From NCBI GenBank assembly GCA_030430495.1, contig JAUIKM010000002.1:62001-126000 (forward strand): 64,000 nt of DNA, read 5' to 3'. Source of the DNA: a bacterium (GTDB lineage Bacteria > Bacteroidota > Ignavibacteria > Kapaibacteriales > UBA7675). A program made the position numbers and the translations under genes. Below are positions 18,286 to 26,806 of the stretch, piece by piece (within the stretch, counting starts at the first letter, position 1; each line of letters opens with the position of its first letter). The notes below the pieces were generated by a model. The model did no database searches and was not told where the DNA came from. It saw nothing but the letters and a program-made list of their open reading frames with translations.

Positions 18286-19719
18286 ATGAATAGCTACATT
18301 TTTGCCTTTTTAGGCGTGCTGACGGCCCTCGCCGCCCCGGCACCGCCGCTGCATGCGCAGTTCGACAAGTCCTTCGGCGCCGACAGAGTTCTAAACGACG
18401 ATATTGAAACCGAACTTTGGACCATGAGCCTGGACGGAATCACGTTCAAGTCCAGCGATATACGCTTCCTGCAGCGCGATTCACTTGTGTCGCTGGCCGT
18501 CAACAACACAAACTATGTCGTCAACTACTACAACGGAGCGGTCCTGCACAGCACCCCGCTCTTTGAAAATCGCTACACGGCGCTGGACGGGAATCGTCGA
18601 TACCTCCTGCAGGCCGAGCCGAGTGTCTTTTATGATGTCAAAATTGTCGGCTACTACGGATACCTCAAGCGTTTTGATATGGACAATGATTTTCGTCCCG
18701 ATACAGTAGTGTTTATGACAGCCGAGAGCTTCGCTTCAGTAGATGAAAGACAACATCTTTTTGCCGGTGTCAGAGCGCTGCCGGGCGACGAACACCGCTG
18801 CATCATCATAGTTGAGCATAGTACCTCCTATGACCGCGGCTGCTGCAACGAGTGGGGAACTCTGCTGCTGTACGACGACCGCGAGGCTATTCCCGAAGGT
18901 TACGGCCATTACATTGGTGGTAAGGTGTTTTTTGACATCAGTCCCGATGGTAAATATTGCGTCAGCGGCGGCAGAAAGGCCACAGCAGACCGCGTAACTA
19001 CCTATACGGATCTCTACGATATCTGGAGCCTGGACGGTGACGACTTTGTGCATTCCACCGACTTGTATGATTTTGTGCACGCGAAGTTCGATCCGCGTTC
19101 GCGTTTACTGTTCGTCTGGTCTGAAGACCGCTTTGTGCAACGGTATGTTCTTGATTCCCTCGCCGGCGTCTGGCACGGCGTTGATGCGTTAAACCTCACT
19201 TCCAATGGGTGGATCAGTCCCTCCGGCAATGAATACTTTCAGATCAACAATGAACAATCCCGGATTGAGGTAATCGACCTGGATGACGGTACGGTACAAA
19301 GGGAATACGCTGTCGGCGACAGTAGTGAGAAATTGCTTAATCTGGGTTTAAGTCCTCGTGGCGATGTGCTGATAGTTGTTGAAGCCCCGGGCCGGGTCAC
19401 GGCCGTTAACATTGGCGGCGCGGGCCGCCCGAGGCTGCCTTACCACGAAGTTAAACGCGCGGAAGATACGCCGCAGTTTCTGCCGGGCGAACTGGGCATG
19501 CGCAGTTTCGGGGGCGGCGTGCACCGCATCGAGAACCGCGGCGCGCAGCGCGGCCTGTTTACCGTGCACAACCTGATGGGACAGCTCGTCTTCCGCACGG
19601 AGCTGGACGGCAAGGCGGCGCTGGACTTAAACACCTCTAACTGGCCGCGCGGCGTCTACTTCGTCACAAAACGCAGTGCTGATGCAATCGAACAGTCCAC
19701 CATTCTGATCACAGACTGA
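18286..19719 (+). CDS. Secreted T9SS-sorted protein, paralogue of the protein at 13435
   Basis: 477 residues, signal peptide MNSYIFAFLGVLTALAAPAPPLHAQ, and a C-terminal T9SS-like domain (FGGGVHRIENRGAQRGLFTVHNL ... WPRGVYFVTKR ... STILITD). It matches the protein at 13435-14868 in length and along its whole plan. It begins 79 bp after the large propeller gene and ends 29 bp before the next gene, so the four genes probably form one transcript. No catalytic motif is visible. Confidence 0.8.
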   Translation: MNSYIFAFLGVLTALAAPAPPLHAQFDKSFGADRVLNDDIETELWTMSLDGITFKSSDIRFLQRDSLVSLAVNNTNYVVNYYNGAVLHSTPLFENRYTALDGNRRYLLQAEPSVFYDVKIVGYYGYLKRFDMDNDFRPDTVVFMTAESFASVDERQHLFAGVRALPGDEHRCIIIVEHSTSYDRGCCNEWGTLLLYDDREAIPEGYGHYIGGKVFFDISPDGKYCVSGGRKATADRVTTYTDLYDIWSLDGDDFVHSTDLYDFVHAKFDPRSRLLFVWSEDRFVQRYVLDSLAGVWHGVDALNLTSNGWISPSGNEYFQINNEQSRIEVIDLDDGTVQREYAVGDSSEKLLNLGLSPRGDVLIVVEAPGRVTAVNIGGAGRPRLPYHEVKRAEDTPQFLPGELGMRSFGGGVHRIENRGAQRGLFTVHNLMGQLVFRTELDGKAALDLNTSNWPRGVYFVTKRSADAIEQSTILITD

Positions 19720-19748
19720 ACTCGCCAAATTTTAAAGGAGATAAAACC

Positions 19749-21026
19749 ATGTTGCATTCGGAACTTAAACAATCCGGACTGAACGCCTTTGCCCTTGCTG
19801 CAATATTTGCCTGTCTGTTCTGCTGCGCCGCGTGGTCCGTGCAAGCCGGGTCGGACGGGAACAAGGCTTCCGCCGCGGTCATGGACGGCGACGGCGCAAG
19901 CGCGCCGCTGGAAAAGTTCAAAGTTGAAGGAAATGATCGCGTGTTGAAGGCTGACGCCGACTGGGCAGTCGATTTACCGTCTTTCGGGGAACTGCTCAAG
20001 CTGGATTACACGGCCGACGGCAAACGATTGGTCGTCTACGGCGCGGACGAAATGCTGCTCGTCGATGCGCGCAGCGGCGAGCTCATCGGCGCATTTAAAC
20101 ACGGCTTTAACCCGGATGACCGGCGGGTTTCGGATTTTACCGTGACGCCCGGCAACGTCGGCGTTAATCGCGACGGCAGCCTGGCCGCCGTAGGTGTTAA
20201 AAGCGGCCGTCCGCGTGAGGAAGGGCCGTCAGGCATTGTGTTGGTGACGACGGACGGTTCGGCGGAGCCGGACACAATCCTGTTTGACGGCAATTACGGC
20301 AACGTTGTCGCTTCGCGTTTTCTGCCGGACGACCGCCGCCTGGCCTTGTGTCTGTTCGAGGACATCGGCGTGAACCTCGACGTCATTAGCGGGGGCCGCT
20401 ACGGCATCTATGACTATGTCGATAAACACTGGCACTGGTTTACGCAGGACACCGCCGCGGCATCTGTGGAAGTCTCGCCTTCCGGCCGCTATGTCATTTT
20501 TGACGTATACGGTTATCGTTACGACTTTGAGGGCTCCGCTACCAGGGTGACGGAGTTCGGGCGGGGGCAATTGATTGATGTTGACCAGGCGGCAGAGGCG
20601 TCGACATTGTTAAAGCGCGCCGGGATTAAAGTGGCGGCGGACGACGAGACGCGCCTGTACTTCAGATATTCAAGATCCGGCGGGTCCCTGCCCGAGGTGC
20701 TTTATCACGGTGCGGGCAACTTCAGGGCAATCCGCGTGCAGGGCGATGTCGGCAACGGGTTTTTGATTGACGCCGAGCGCGGGTTATTGATTGACGGCGA
20801 GAGCGGGGCATTCATTGACGCCGAGCGCTACGTTTACCTGCGCAGCTACTACAAAGAGGGGCGGGCCGAACTGGGTTTAATCGACCCCGAAACCGGCGAG
20901 GCCCTGACGACGGACTGCAGTTGGGATAAATCTGTCACTGCCTTTGCGGTCTCGCCCGACGGCAAAAAGATCGCGCTGCTTGGCGACGGCCTGCTGTGGC
21001 AGGAGGACTTCGAGTGTCTGGACTGA
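19749..21026 (+). CDS. Secreted propeller protein without sorting domain
   Basis: 425 residues with an excellent ribosome site (AAAGGAG, 11 bp upstream) and an N-terminal signal/anchor (LNAFALAAIFACLFCCAAWSVQA). From about residue 75 it aligns with the C-terminal propeller of 14913-18206: YTADGKRLVVYGADEMLLVDARSG against YNGNGAKLGLYSGSLIVLDARDG, and the closing AFAVSPDGKKIALLGDGLLWQEDFEC against AFAISPDGSKIAFVDVNGLVWQQDLDC. It stops exactly where the T9SS domain begins in the longer protein, so it would stay in the periplasm or use another route. Three 8-residue units (GFLIDAER, GLLIDGES, GAFIDAER) lie at about residues 336-359. Confidence 0.78.
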   Translation: MLHSELKQSGLNAFALAAIFACLFCCAAWSVQAGSDGNKASAAVMDGDGASAPLEKFKVEGNDRVLKADADWAVDLPSFGELLKLDYTADGKRLVVYGADEMLLVDARSGELIGAFKHGFNPDDRRVSDFTVTPGNVGVNRDGSLAAVGVKSGRPREEGPSGIVLVTTDGSAEPDTILFDGNYGNVVASRFLPDDRRLALCLFEDIGVNLDVISGGRYGIYDYVDKHWHWFTQDTAAASVEVSPSGRYVIFDVYGYRYDFEGSATRVTEFGRGQLIDVDQAAEASTLLKRAGIKVAADDETRLYFRYSRSGGSLPEVLYHGAGNFRAIRVQGDVGNGFLIDAERGLLIDGESGAFIDAERYVYLRSYYKEGRAELGLIDPETGEALTTDCSWDKSVTAFAVSPDGKKIALLGDGLLWQEDFECLD

Positions 21027-21114
21027 TGTGTTTAACACTCTGCGCCGTTTAGACACTGTTAACTTAATTGTTTGCGGTTGACTTACGGCGCTGTTGTTTG
21101 CGGTTGACTTTTTA

Positions 21115-21254
21115 CGCGGGGGCTTCAGGCTTGCGCCTGGCCCTCAAAGGCTTTTTTGTTTGTCGGTGGGTTTGAGGCTGAACGTTTTGGACTCGCTGAC
21201 AAACAAAAGCACAAACGGAAAGCCTGCCGGAGCGAAGGCGATCGGCAAAGCGGG
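21115..21254. repeat. Interspersed palindromic repeat, copy 1
   Basis: About 140 bp. It begins CGCGGGGGCTTCAGGCTTGC, has a core inverted repeat (TTTTGTTTGTCGG ... CTGACAAACAAAAGC) and ends CCTGCCGGAGCGAAGGCGATCGGCAAAGCG. It aligns from end to end with 26527-26668 and, a little less well, with 34060-34200, always between genes. Confidence 0.85.
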
Positions 21255-21398
21255 GCACAATTACTGCTGCCGAGATAAAAACAACAAAGGCGCACACGCG
21301 AAAAAAACAGGCGCAAATACAGCATTGAAGCGCTCCGGCAATGCCACTCGCAAAAATATTTTGCCTCGGCGGAGACTTTTGCTTAATTTGAGACCAAT

Positions 21399-21409
21399 TA
21401 CTCTTAAAT
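21399..21409. promoter_or_regulatory. Candidate Rrf2 operator upstream of rrf2
   Basis: TACTCTTAAAT here is repeated exactly at 21918-21928 before nirK. This copy sits 9 bp ahead of the regulator's start codon, as expected of autoregulation. Binding is inferred only from the shared word and position. Confidence 0.45.
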
Positions 21410-21418
21410 AGCTGCTGG

Positions 21419-21883
21419 ATGGTCGTGGTAGTTTTGTCCAAAGCCGGTGTTTATGGTTTGCGTGCGGCAACGTATCTGGCGATGCAGCCGAGCGATGAGT
21501 ACGTGCCGATTTCCAACATAGCCGACGACCTCCGGATTTCCTTCCATTTTTTAACCAAAGTGCTGCAGTCGCTTACGCAGGTGAACATGCTGAAGTCCTT
21601 CCGCGGACCGAAAGGGGGCGTGACCTTTGCGCGGCCCGTCGCGGAGATTTCAGTGTACGACGTGGTTGTTGCCATCGACACGGACAGCATGTTCCGCGAG
21701 TGCATTCTGGCCTTGCCGGGCTGCAGTGATCAGTCTCCATGCCCGCTGCACGCGGACTGGCAGCAAATTCGCAAGCGGGTGCGGACCTTGTTTAAGGAGA
21801 CAAGTCTTGCGGACATGGCGGCGCAGGTAAAAACCAAGAAATTGCGTCTGAGCGATATTGGTCCTTCCATGTTGAAATCCTGA
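21419..21883 (+). CDS. Rrf2-family iron-sulfur transcription regulator (NsrR-like by context)
   Basis: 154 residues. The N-terminal winged helix matches Rrf2 proteins (LSKAGVYGLRAATYLAMQP ... ISNIADDLRISFHFLTKVLQSL ... LKSFRGPKGGVTFARP). Three cysteines in the sensor region, C95, C102 and C108 (RECILALPGCSDQSPCP), are placed as in cluster-binding members such as NsrR and IscR. The direct neighbour downstream is nitrite reductase, whose product is nitric oxide, so a nitric-oxide-sensing NsrR role is likely but inferred from context. ATG 21419 is used; family alignment would also allow a start a few codons later. Confidence 0.9.
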   Translation: MVVVVLSKAGVYGLRAATYLAMQPSDEYVPISNIADDLRISFHFLTKVLQSLTQVNMLKSFRGPKGGVTFARPVAEISVYDVVVAIDTDSMFRECILALPGCSDQSPCPLHADWQQIRKRVRTLFKETSLADMAAQVKTKKLRLSDIGPSMLKS

Positions 21884-21917
21884 GGCGCATTTTTTTTGGC
21901 CTTAAAACAGATAAAAT

Positions 21918-21928
21918 ACTCTTAAATC
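21918..21928. promoter_or_regulatory. Candidate Rrf2 operator upstream of nirK
   Basis: Second exact copy of TACTCTTAAAT, in the most AT-rich part of the 133-bp gap between rrf2 and nirK and about 90 bp before the nirK start. The surrounding ATAAAATACTCTTAAATC could overlap a promoter. Not proven. Confidence 0.45.
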
Positions 21929-22016
21929 TTAATAGTGAAGACGCCAGGCATTCTATTGCAACTCGGGCCTGAACGGCATTTCGGCCTGGCGGAGATTCCA
22001 AACAAGGAGCAAAGTC

Positions 22017-23501
22017 ATGAAGCGAGCACTCGAAGTGCTTGGCCTTGCAATTCCGGCCGCGGTACTCCTGGTACTTGGCGGCTGTGATTCCGGGTCAGGT
22101 ACCGATACGCGACTGGCGGATCCGGCGAGCAGAGACATGCGTTCAATCCGCAACGTGAAGGCGAACATACTCAGCGAGGAAGTCGCGGTGCTTACACACG
22201 CGCCGGACGTTCCGCCGCCGATCACGCGCACACAGGCTGCCAAAGTCATCGTCAATCTGGAAACCAGTGAAGTTGTGATGCCGATGGCCGACGGCGTCGA
22301 CTACACCTTCTGGACATTCGGCGGGACGGCGCCGGGGCCGATGATTCGCATCCGCGAAGGCGATTTTGTCGAGTTCCATCTGAGCAACCACCCGGACAGC
22401 AAGATGCCGCACAACATCGATCTGCACGCGGTGACGGGTCCCGGCGGCGGCGCGGCCTCGTCGTTCACGTCTCCGGGGCACACGTCCACCTTCAGTTTCA
22501 AAGCGCTCAACCCCGGTCTGTTTGTTTACCACTGCGCCACGGCGCCCGTGGGCATGCACGTGGCCAACGGCATGTACGGCCTGATTCTGGTTGAACCGAT
22601 GAGCGGACTGCCGCCCGTCGACAAAGAGTACTACATCTTCCAGAGTGAATTCTACACGGAAGGCAAATACGGCGAGGCCGGCCTCCAGCCCTTCTCCATG
22701 GAAAAGGCGATTCGCGAAGATGCGGACTACGTGGTCTTTAACGGATCGGTCGGTGCGCTGGTCGGCGACAACGCGATACACGCCAAGGTCGGTGAAACGG
22801 TGCGACTGTTCGTCGGCAACGGCGGTCCCAATCTCGTTTCGTCCTTCCACGTTATCGGCGAAATCTTTGACAGAGTCTACGGCGAAGGCGGGCTGAGAGT
22901 CAACCAGGAACAGGTGCAGACGACGCTGATTCCGGCCGGCGGGTCCACCGTTGTTGAATTCCGGACGGAAGTACCGGGTACGTTTATCATGGTCGACCAC
23001 TCGATCCTGCGCGCGTTTAACAAAGGCGCAATCGGAATGTTAAAAGTCGATGGAGACGAAAACCTGCAGATTTACTCCGGCAAAACGTCGGACGACATCT
23101 ACCTGCCGGAGGGCGGCGCGGCGCAGTCGATGCCGACGGCCGCAGTGGAAGAGGCCAAACCGCTGACGCCCTACGAAAAGAAAGAGGCGGGCAAACGCCT
23201 CTACATGGCCAACTGCATGGCCTGTCACCAGGCCGAAGGCCAGGGAATCGAAGGCGCTTTCCCGCCGCTGGCCAAATCCGACTTCCTGATGCAGGACAAA
23301 AACCGATCGATTAACATCGTGCTGAACGGCCTCTCCGGTAAAATCGCGGTCAACGGCAGGGAGTACAACGGCGTCATGCCGGCGATGGCGTTGAACGACG
23401 AACAAATAGCGCAGATCCTGACGTTTGTGCGCAGTTCGTGGGGCAACAAGGGCGACGCCGTTCAGGCCGATGAAGTCGCCGCCCTGCGCGCGGCGCACTA
23501 A
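22017..23501 (+). CDS. nirK: Copper nitrite reductase with C-terminal cytochrome c domain, lipoprotein
   Basis: 494 residues; AAGGAG 8-13 bp before the start. A lipoprotein signal ([10 protein letters not shown], Cys23) anchors it in the envelope. Two cupredoxin domains carry all copper ligands: type 1 site H132, C173, H181, M186 (MPHNIDLH and [16 protein letters not shown]) and type 2 site H137, H172, H328 (FIMVDHS). After about residue 385 comes a class I cytochrome c domain with C400-M-A-C403-H404 and axial Met457 (GVMPAM), which would feed electrons straight to the type 1 copper. It reduces nitrite to nitric oxide in the periplasm. Such fused NirK enzymes are known. First gene of an operon with the three genes that follow. 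No nitric oxide reductase is in the window. Confidence 0.95.
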   Translation: MKRALEVLGLAIPAAVLLVLGGCDSGSGTDTRLADPASRDMRSIRNVKANILSEEVAVLTHAPDVPPPITRTQAAKVIVNLETSEVVMPMADGVDYTFWTFGGTAPGPMIRIREGDFVEFHLSNHPDSKMPHNIDLHAVTGPGGGAASSFTSPGHTSTFSFKALNPGLFVYHCATAPVGMHVANGMYGLILVEPMSGLPPVDKEYYIFQSEFYTEGKYGEAGLQPFSMEKAIREDADYVVFNGSVGALVGDNAIHAKVGETVRLFVGNGGPNLVSSFHVIGEIFDRVYGEGGLRVNQEQVQTTLIPAGGSTVVEFRTEVPGTFIMVDHSILRAFNKGAIGMLKVDGDENLQIYSGKTSDDIYLPEGGAAQSMPTAAVEEAKPLTPYEKKEAGKRLYMANCMACHQAEGQGIEGAFPPLAKSDFLMQDKNRSINIVLNGLSGKIAVNGREYNGVMPAMALNDEQIAQILTFVRSSWGNKGDAVQADEVAALRAAH

Positions 23502-23592
23502 GCCGGACCGGACGCGCCGACGGCGTAAACGGCGCCGCTGTGAATCGGAATTAACACAATTGCTGACTCAGGGAATTTTCGCAGGCATTTCG

Positions 23593-24405
23593 ATGGAAAG
23601 ATCTCCGGCGTTCATGCTGATATGTCTTATAGCGGGGGCGGGACTGCTGTTCGGTCATGCGAGCCAATTTGCCGCGGACGATGAAGTTGGGTCCAATGCG
23701 GCAATGGTACTGATACCGGCCGGAACGTATATGCCCCTGTTTAAGGACAGTCTCGGCATGGACGCCGTAGAGGTTGGCGCATTCTACCTCGACGTCTATC
23801 CGGTCAGCAATAAACAGTTTCTGGCATTTGTGCGCGCCAATCCACGCTGGCGGCGTTCGCGCATCGCGGCGATTTTTGCCGACGACAGCTACCTGCAACA
23901 TTGGGCGGGCGACCTCGACCTGGGCGGCGCCCGACCAAATGCGCCGGTAACCAATGTCTCGTGGTTTGCAGCTCGTGCCTACGCCGCATGGCGCGGCGTA
24001 CGCCTGCCGCTGACAGCGGAATGGGAATACGCCGGCGCGATGGCTCCGCGGGACCATCCCGACGCGGACCACGACGAGATAACTCGCCGGATCCTCGATT
24101 GGTACTCGCGTCCGACACCGCGGGTACTGCCGGATGTTGGACGGGGATTCGAAAACGTGTACGGCATTTGTGATATGCACGGCCTGATCTGGGAGTGGGT
24201 CGACGACTTTTCTTCCTCTCTGGTGAATGGCGACTCGCGCGGCGACAGCGACCTGGAACGCAATCTCTTTTGCGGCGCGGCGGCAACGCGCGCCGCGGAT
24301 GTTAACGACTACGCCGCTTTTATGCGCACCGGCTTTCGCAGTAGCCTCGAAGCCGGATTCTGTATCAAAAATCTTGGTTTCAGGTGCGCGCGCGATGCGA
24401 ACTGA
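23593..24405 (+). CDS. SUMF1/FGE-sulfatase-like domain protein, periplasmic
   Basis: 270 residues from ATG 23593, which begins a signal peptide (MERSPAFMLICLIAGAGLLFGHAS); the open frame upstream is not signal-like. The SUMF1 (formylglycine-generating enzyme-like) fold is seen in VLIPAGTYMPLF, VGAFYLDVYPVSNKQFLAFV, PVTNVSWFAARAYAAWRGVRLPLTAEWEYAG, YGICDMHGLIWEWVDDF and FRSSLEAGFCIKNLGFRCARDA. Members of this family often lie beside nirK in Bacteroidota-type clusters. A role in NirK maturation is plausible but not shown. It lies between nirK and the SCO gene, 91 bp and 28 bp away. Confidence 0.85.
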   Translation: MERSPAFMLICLIAGAGLLFGHASQFAADDEVGSNAAMVLIPAGTYMPLFKDSLGMDAVEVGAFYLDVYPVSNKQFLAFVRANPRWRRSRIAAIFADDSYLQHWAGDLDLGGARPNAPVTNVSWFAARAYAAWRGVRLPLTAEWEYAGAMAPRDHPDADHDEITRRILDWYSRPTPRVLPDVGRGFENVYGICDMHGLIWEWVDDFSSSLVNGDSRGDSDLERNLFCGAAATRAADVNDYAAFMRTGFRSSLEAGFCIKNLGFRCARDAN

Positions 24406-24433
24406 CACCCGACAACCAGCAGCGGAAACTATC

Positions 24434-25090
24434 ATGAAAACGTTAATCGGATGTGTTGTGCTCTTCTGTTGTCTGGCCTGCGGCCCGGAACGTCGGGACG
24501 ACCCGGCGGCCGCATCCGACGGCGACTCAAGCGTCGTCGCCGCGGCGCTTCCCGACGCCTGCTGTGCCGCCGAGGAGGCGGGCCGGGCGCTCAGCGACTC
24601 GTCCATTTACCAGTTGGGTTCACAATGGATCAATCAGGACGGAGCGAATGTCAGCCTGGGCGATCTGCGCGGGCGCGTCCGCGTCGTTGCAATGATTTTC
24701 ACGCATTGCCGCTATGCCTGCCCGCGTTTAACGGCCGACATGCTGGCGATTGAAGCGGCGTTAAACAAATCGGTGCTCGAGCAGACAGGTTTTGTTCTGC
24801 TCTCGATTGATCCCGAGCGCGACACGCCGGCCGCTCTGCGGGCATATGCACGTGAAAACGAACTCGACCCGGCGCACTGGACGCTGCTGCGCGGCGACGC
24901 GACGGACGTGCAGGATATGGCCGCCGTACTGGGTGTCAAGTACAAGCGCGGGCCGAGCGGCGACTATTCACATTCCAATCTCATCAGCATTCTGGACCAG
25001 GACGGCAATATTGTCTTTCAGCAGGAAGGGCTGAAAATATTGCCCGATGAAGCGGCCGCGGTCATCGAGGGACTGCTGGACCTTTCATGA
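24434..25090 (+). CDS. SCO1/SenC-family copper chaperone lipoprotein
   Basis: 218 residues; start at 24434 gives the lipoprotein signal MKTLIGCVVLFCCLAC (Cys16). The thioredoxin-like domain holds the SCO copper motif C92-x3-C96 (FTHCRYACPRL) and the distant ligand H180 (GDYSHSN). SCO proteins deliver copper to, or reduce cysteines at, copper enzymes such as cytochrome oxidase. Here the operon context points to copper loading of NirK. It lies 28 bp after the SUMF1-like gene. An extra Cys pair, C43-C44, stands between signal and domain. Confidence 0.9.
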   Translation: MKTLIGCVVLFCCLACGPERRDDPAAASDGDSSVVAAALPDACCAAEEAGRALSDSSIYQLGSQWINQDGANVSLGDLRGRVRVVAMIFTHCRYACPRLTADMLAIEAALNKSVLEQTGFVLLSIDPERDTPAALRAYARENELDPAHWTLLRGDATDVQDMAAVLGVKYKRGPSGDYSHSNLISILDQDGNIVFQQEGLKILPDEAAAVIEGLLDLS

Positions 25091-25184
25091 GTTAAACAGA
25101 CCGCTTGCGGCGGCGTCGGCACAAGACCGGCAAGGCTTCCATTTCGACTCTCCAACAAGTGTACAAATCTCAAGGAGTCAATGT

Positions 25185-26498
25185 ATGCGTTCCAACGAAT
25201 GCACAGCTCTTCGATTCCCGGGCGCGTTTGCCCTGCTTTTGACTGCCGTTGTTTTTTGCCTGGCTCAGGCGCCCGCTGGCGCGCAGGCTTTGTTAAACAA
25301 TTCGCCGGATTGGACCTTCTCGGCTGAATTTCAGATGCGCAGCGACTGGGACTCGCGCGACTTCACTTCAGCGACGGATGCTTTTGGATTTACAACCCTG
25401 CGCACTCGCGCCGGAATTCAGCGCTCGATAAATCCGAATGTTCACTTTTTTGTTCAACTGCAGGATGCGCGCATTCTGGGTACTGCGCCCAACAGCCTGG
25501 CCAACACCGCGAATGTCGACGTGCATCAGGCTTTTCTGCAGGTCGATTCACTCTTTTCCCTGCCGCTGTCTCTGCAGGCCGGGCGTTTAACATTGTCATA
25601 CGGCACCCAGCGTTTTGTCGGCGCGACCGACTGGAGTTTTGTAGGGCGCTCTTTTGACGGAGCGCGCATGGCGCTGCGGCAGGGCGACTTAAAGGTTGAC
25701 GTCTTTTCAACTCTGCTGCGCGAGTCCGATCCCTTTGTGGGCATTGCAACTCCCAATCTGCCGCCGGGCGCGGGCGATCTGCGCCTGCACGGCCTGTGGG
25801 GCGACTACATTGTTGAACCGGGGCACAAACTTACCGCCTTCGGCCTGCTGGAAAACGACGCCGGCAGCGATGCCAATGGCAATTGCCTGTTAAACCGATT
25901 GACGGCCGGCGTTAACTACGGCGGCGACATCGGCGACCTGCACCTGCTGTTTGAAGCGGCCTATCAAAGCGGCGAACAATCGACCGAGGAGCAACTGCTG
26001 GATATAGCGGCCTATGTGGCCAGCCTGAGGCTGGCGTACGACCTTGGTGAATTTACGGCGTTTGCGCAGCTGGATCTGCTCTCGGGAACGGAGCAGGGCG
26101 CGGATGCACCGACGGATGCCATGGGAACGATCGCCCTGCCCTACGGCACCAACCACAAGTTCTACGGCTACATGGACTACTTTATTAACATTCCCGTTAA
26201 CAGCGCCGGGCGCGGACTTAACGACGCCTCACTGGGCTTTGCCTGGAAACCTGAAGCCGGTGATTTCGGCGCGACCTTGCAGGCGCATCACATGACGGCG
26301 AACGAGAGTGCTGACGAGCAGGCCGACACGTTTGGCCAGGAAGTCGATCTGATTTTAACATATGGCCTGGCGGCAAAAACAAAGCTGAGTCTGGGCGGCA
26401 GTGTGTTTCTGGCCGGCGACCTGATGGAGCAGCTGTTTAATGTCGCCGACCCGGATCCGTCGCTATGGGCTTTTCTCATGTTGACGGCGCAGATCTGA
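25185..26498 (+). CDS. Outer-membrane porin, alginate_export-like
   Basis: 437 residues. AAGGAG at 25172-25177 sets the start at 25185 and the signal peptide (FALLLTAVVFCLAQAPAGAQA) follows a short N-terminus. The mature chain reads as an outer-membrane barrel with strands such as WTFSAEFQMRSDWDSRDF, GFTTLRTRAGIQRSI, FFVQLQDARIL and LQAGRLTLSYGTQRFVG, a pattern found in the alginate_export family. It probably serves as a channel for the denitrification cluster's small substrates; alginate export itself is unlikely here. Last gene of the nirK operon, 94 bp after the SCO gene. Confidence 0.82.
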   Translation: MRSNECTALRFPGAFALLLTAVVFCLAQAPAGAQALLNNSPDWTFSAEFQMRSDWDSRDFTSATDAFGFTTLRTRAGIQRSINPNVHFFVQLQDARILGTAPNSLANTANVDVHQAFLQVDSLFSLPLSLQAGRLTLSYGTQRFVGATDWSFVGRSFDGARMALRQGDLKVDVFSTLLRESDPFVGIATPNLPPGAGDLRLHGLWGDYIVEPGHKLTAFGLLENDAGSDANGNCLLNRLTAGVNYGGDIGDLHLLFEAAYQSGEQSTEEQLLDIAAYVASLRLAYDLGEFTAFAQLDLLSGTEQGADAPTDAMGTIALPYGTNHKFYGYMDYFINIPVNSAGRGLNDASLGFAWKPEAGDFGATLQAHHMTANESADEQADTFGQEVDLILTYGLAAKTKLSLGGSVFLAGDLMEQLFNVADPDPSLWAFLMLTAQI

Positions 26499-26735
26499 TC
26501 GCGTGAACGTTTGCGCCTTACTTATTGCGCGGGGGCTTCAGGCTTGCGCCTGGCCCTCAAAGGCCCTTTTGTTTGTCGGCGGGTTTGAGGTTGAGCGTTT
26601 CCGACTCGCGGACAAACAAAAGCAGAAACAGAGAGCCTGCCGGAGCCGGGGCGAACGGCAAAGCGCGCATGAAGTACTCGAAGCTCGAATTGTCAGGCGT
26701 CAATGCGGTCCCACAGGCACTGTTGAGTTAAACAC
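26499..26735. repeat. Intergenic region with interspersed palindromic repeat, copy 2 (26527-26668)
   Basis: Copy 2 shares with copy 1 the opening GCGGGGGCTTCAGGCTTGCG, the core TTTTGTTTGTCGG ... CGGACAAACAAAAGC and the closing GCCTGCCGGAGC...GGCAAAGCG. It lies between the convergent porin and Cys-rich protein genes. No coding sequence is supported. Confidence 0.85.
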
Positions 26736-26772
26736 AAAACCGCCCGCCGAACTGAATCGACGGGCGGTTTTT
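26736..26772. terminator. Bidirectional terminator between convergent genes
   Basis: AAAACCGCCCG at 26736-26746 pairs with CGGGCGGTTTTT at 26761-26772, with A-rich and T-rich flanks. It can end the nirK operon (plus) and the Cys-rich protein gene (minus), whose stop is 35 bp to the right. Confidence 0.88.
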
Positions 26773-26806
26773 GCACAGGTCATTGCCGCAACGGCAACTT
26801 CCTGTC

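Larger units (their letters stand above)
21027..21418. other. Intergenic region with direct repeats, a palindromic repeat copy and regulator site
   Basis: 392 bp between the propeller array and the Rrf2 gene. It contains an exact 17-bp direct repeat TTGTTTGCGGTTGACTT at 21068-21084 and 21094-21110, the interspersed palindromic element at 21115-21254, and the candidate operator at 21399-21409 just before the regulator gene. No gene is supported: the frames here are translations of the repeat element. Confidence 0.7.
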
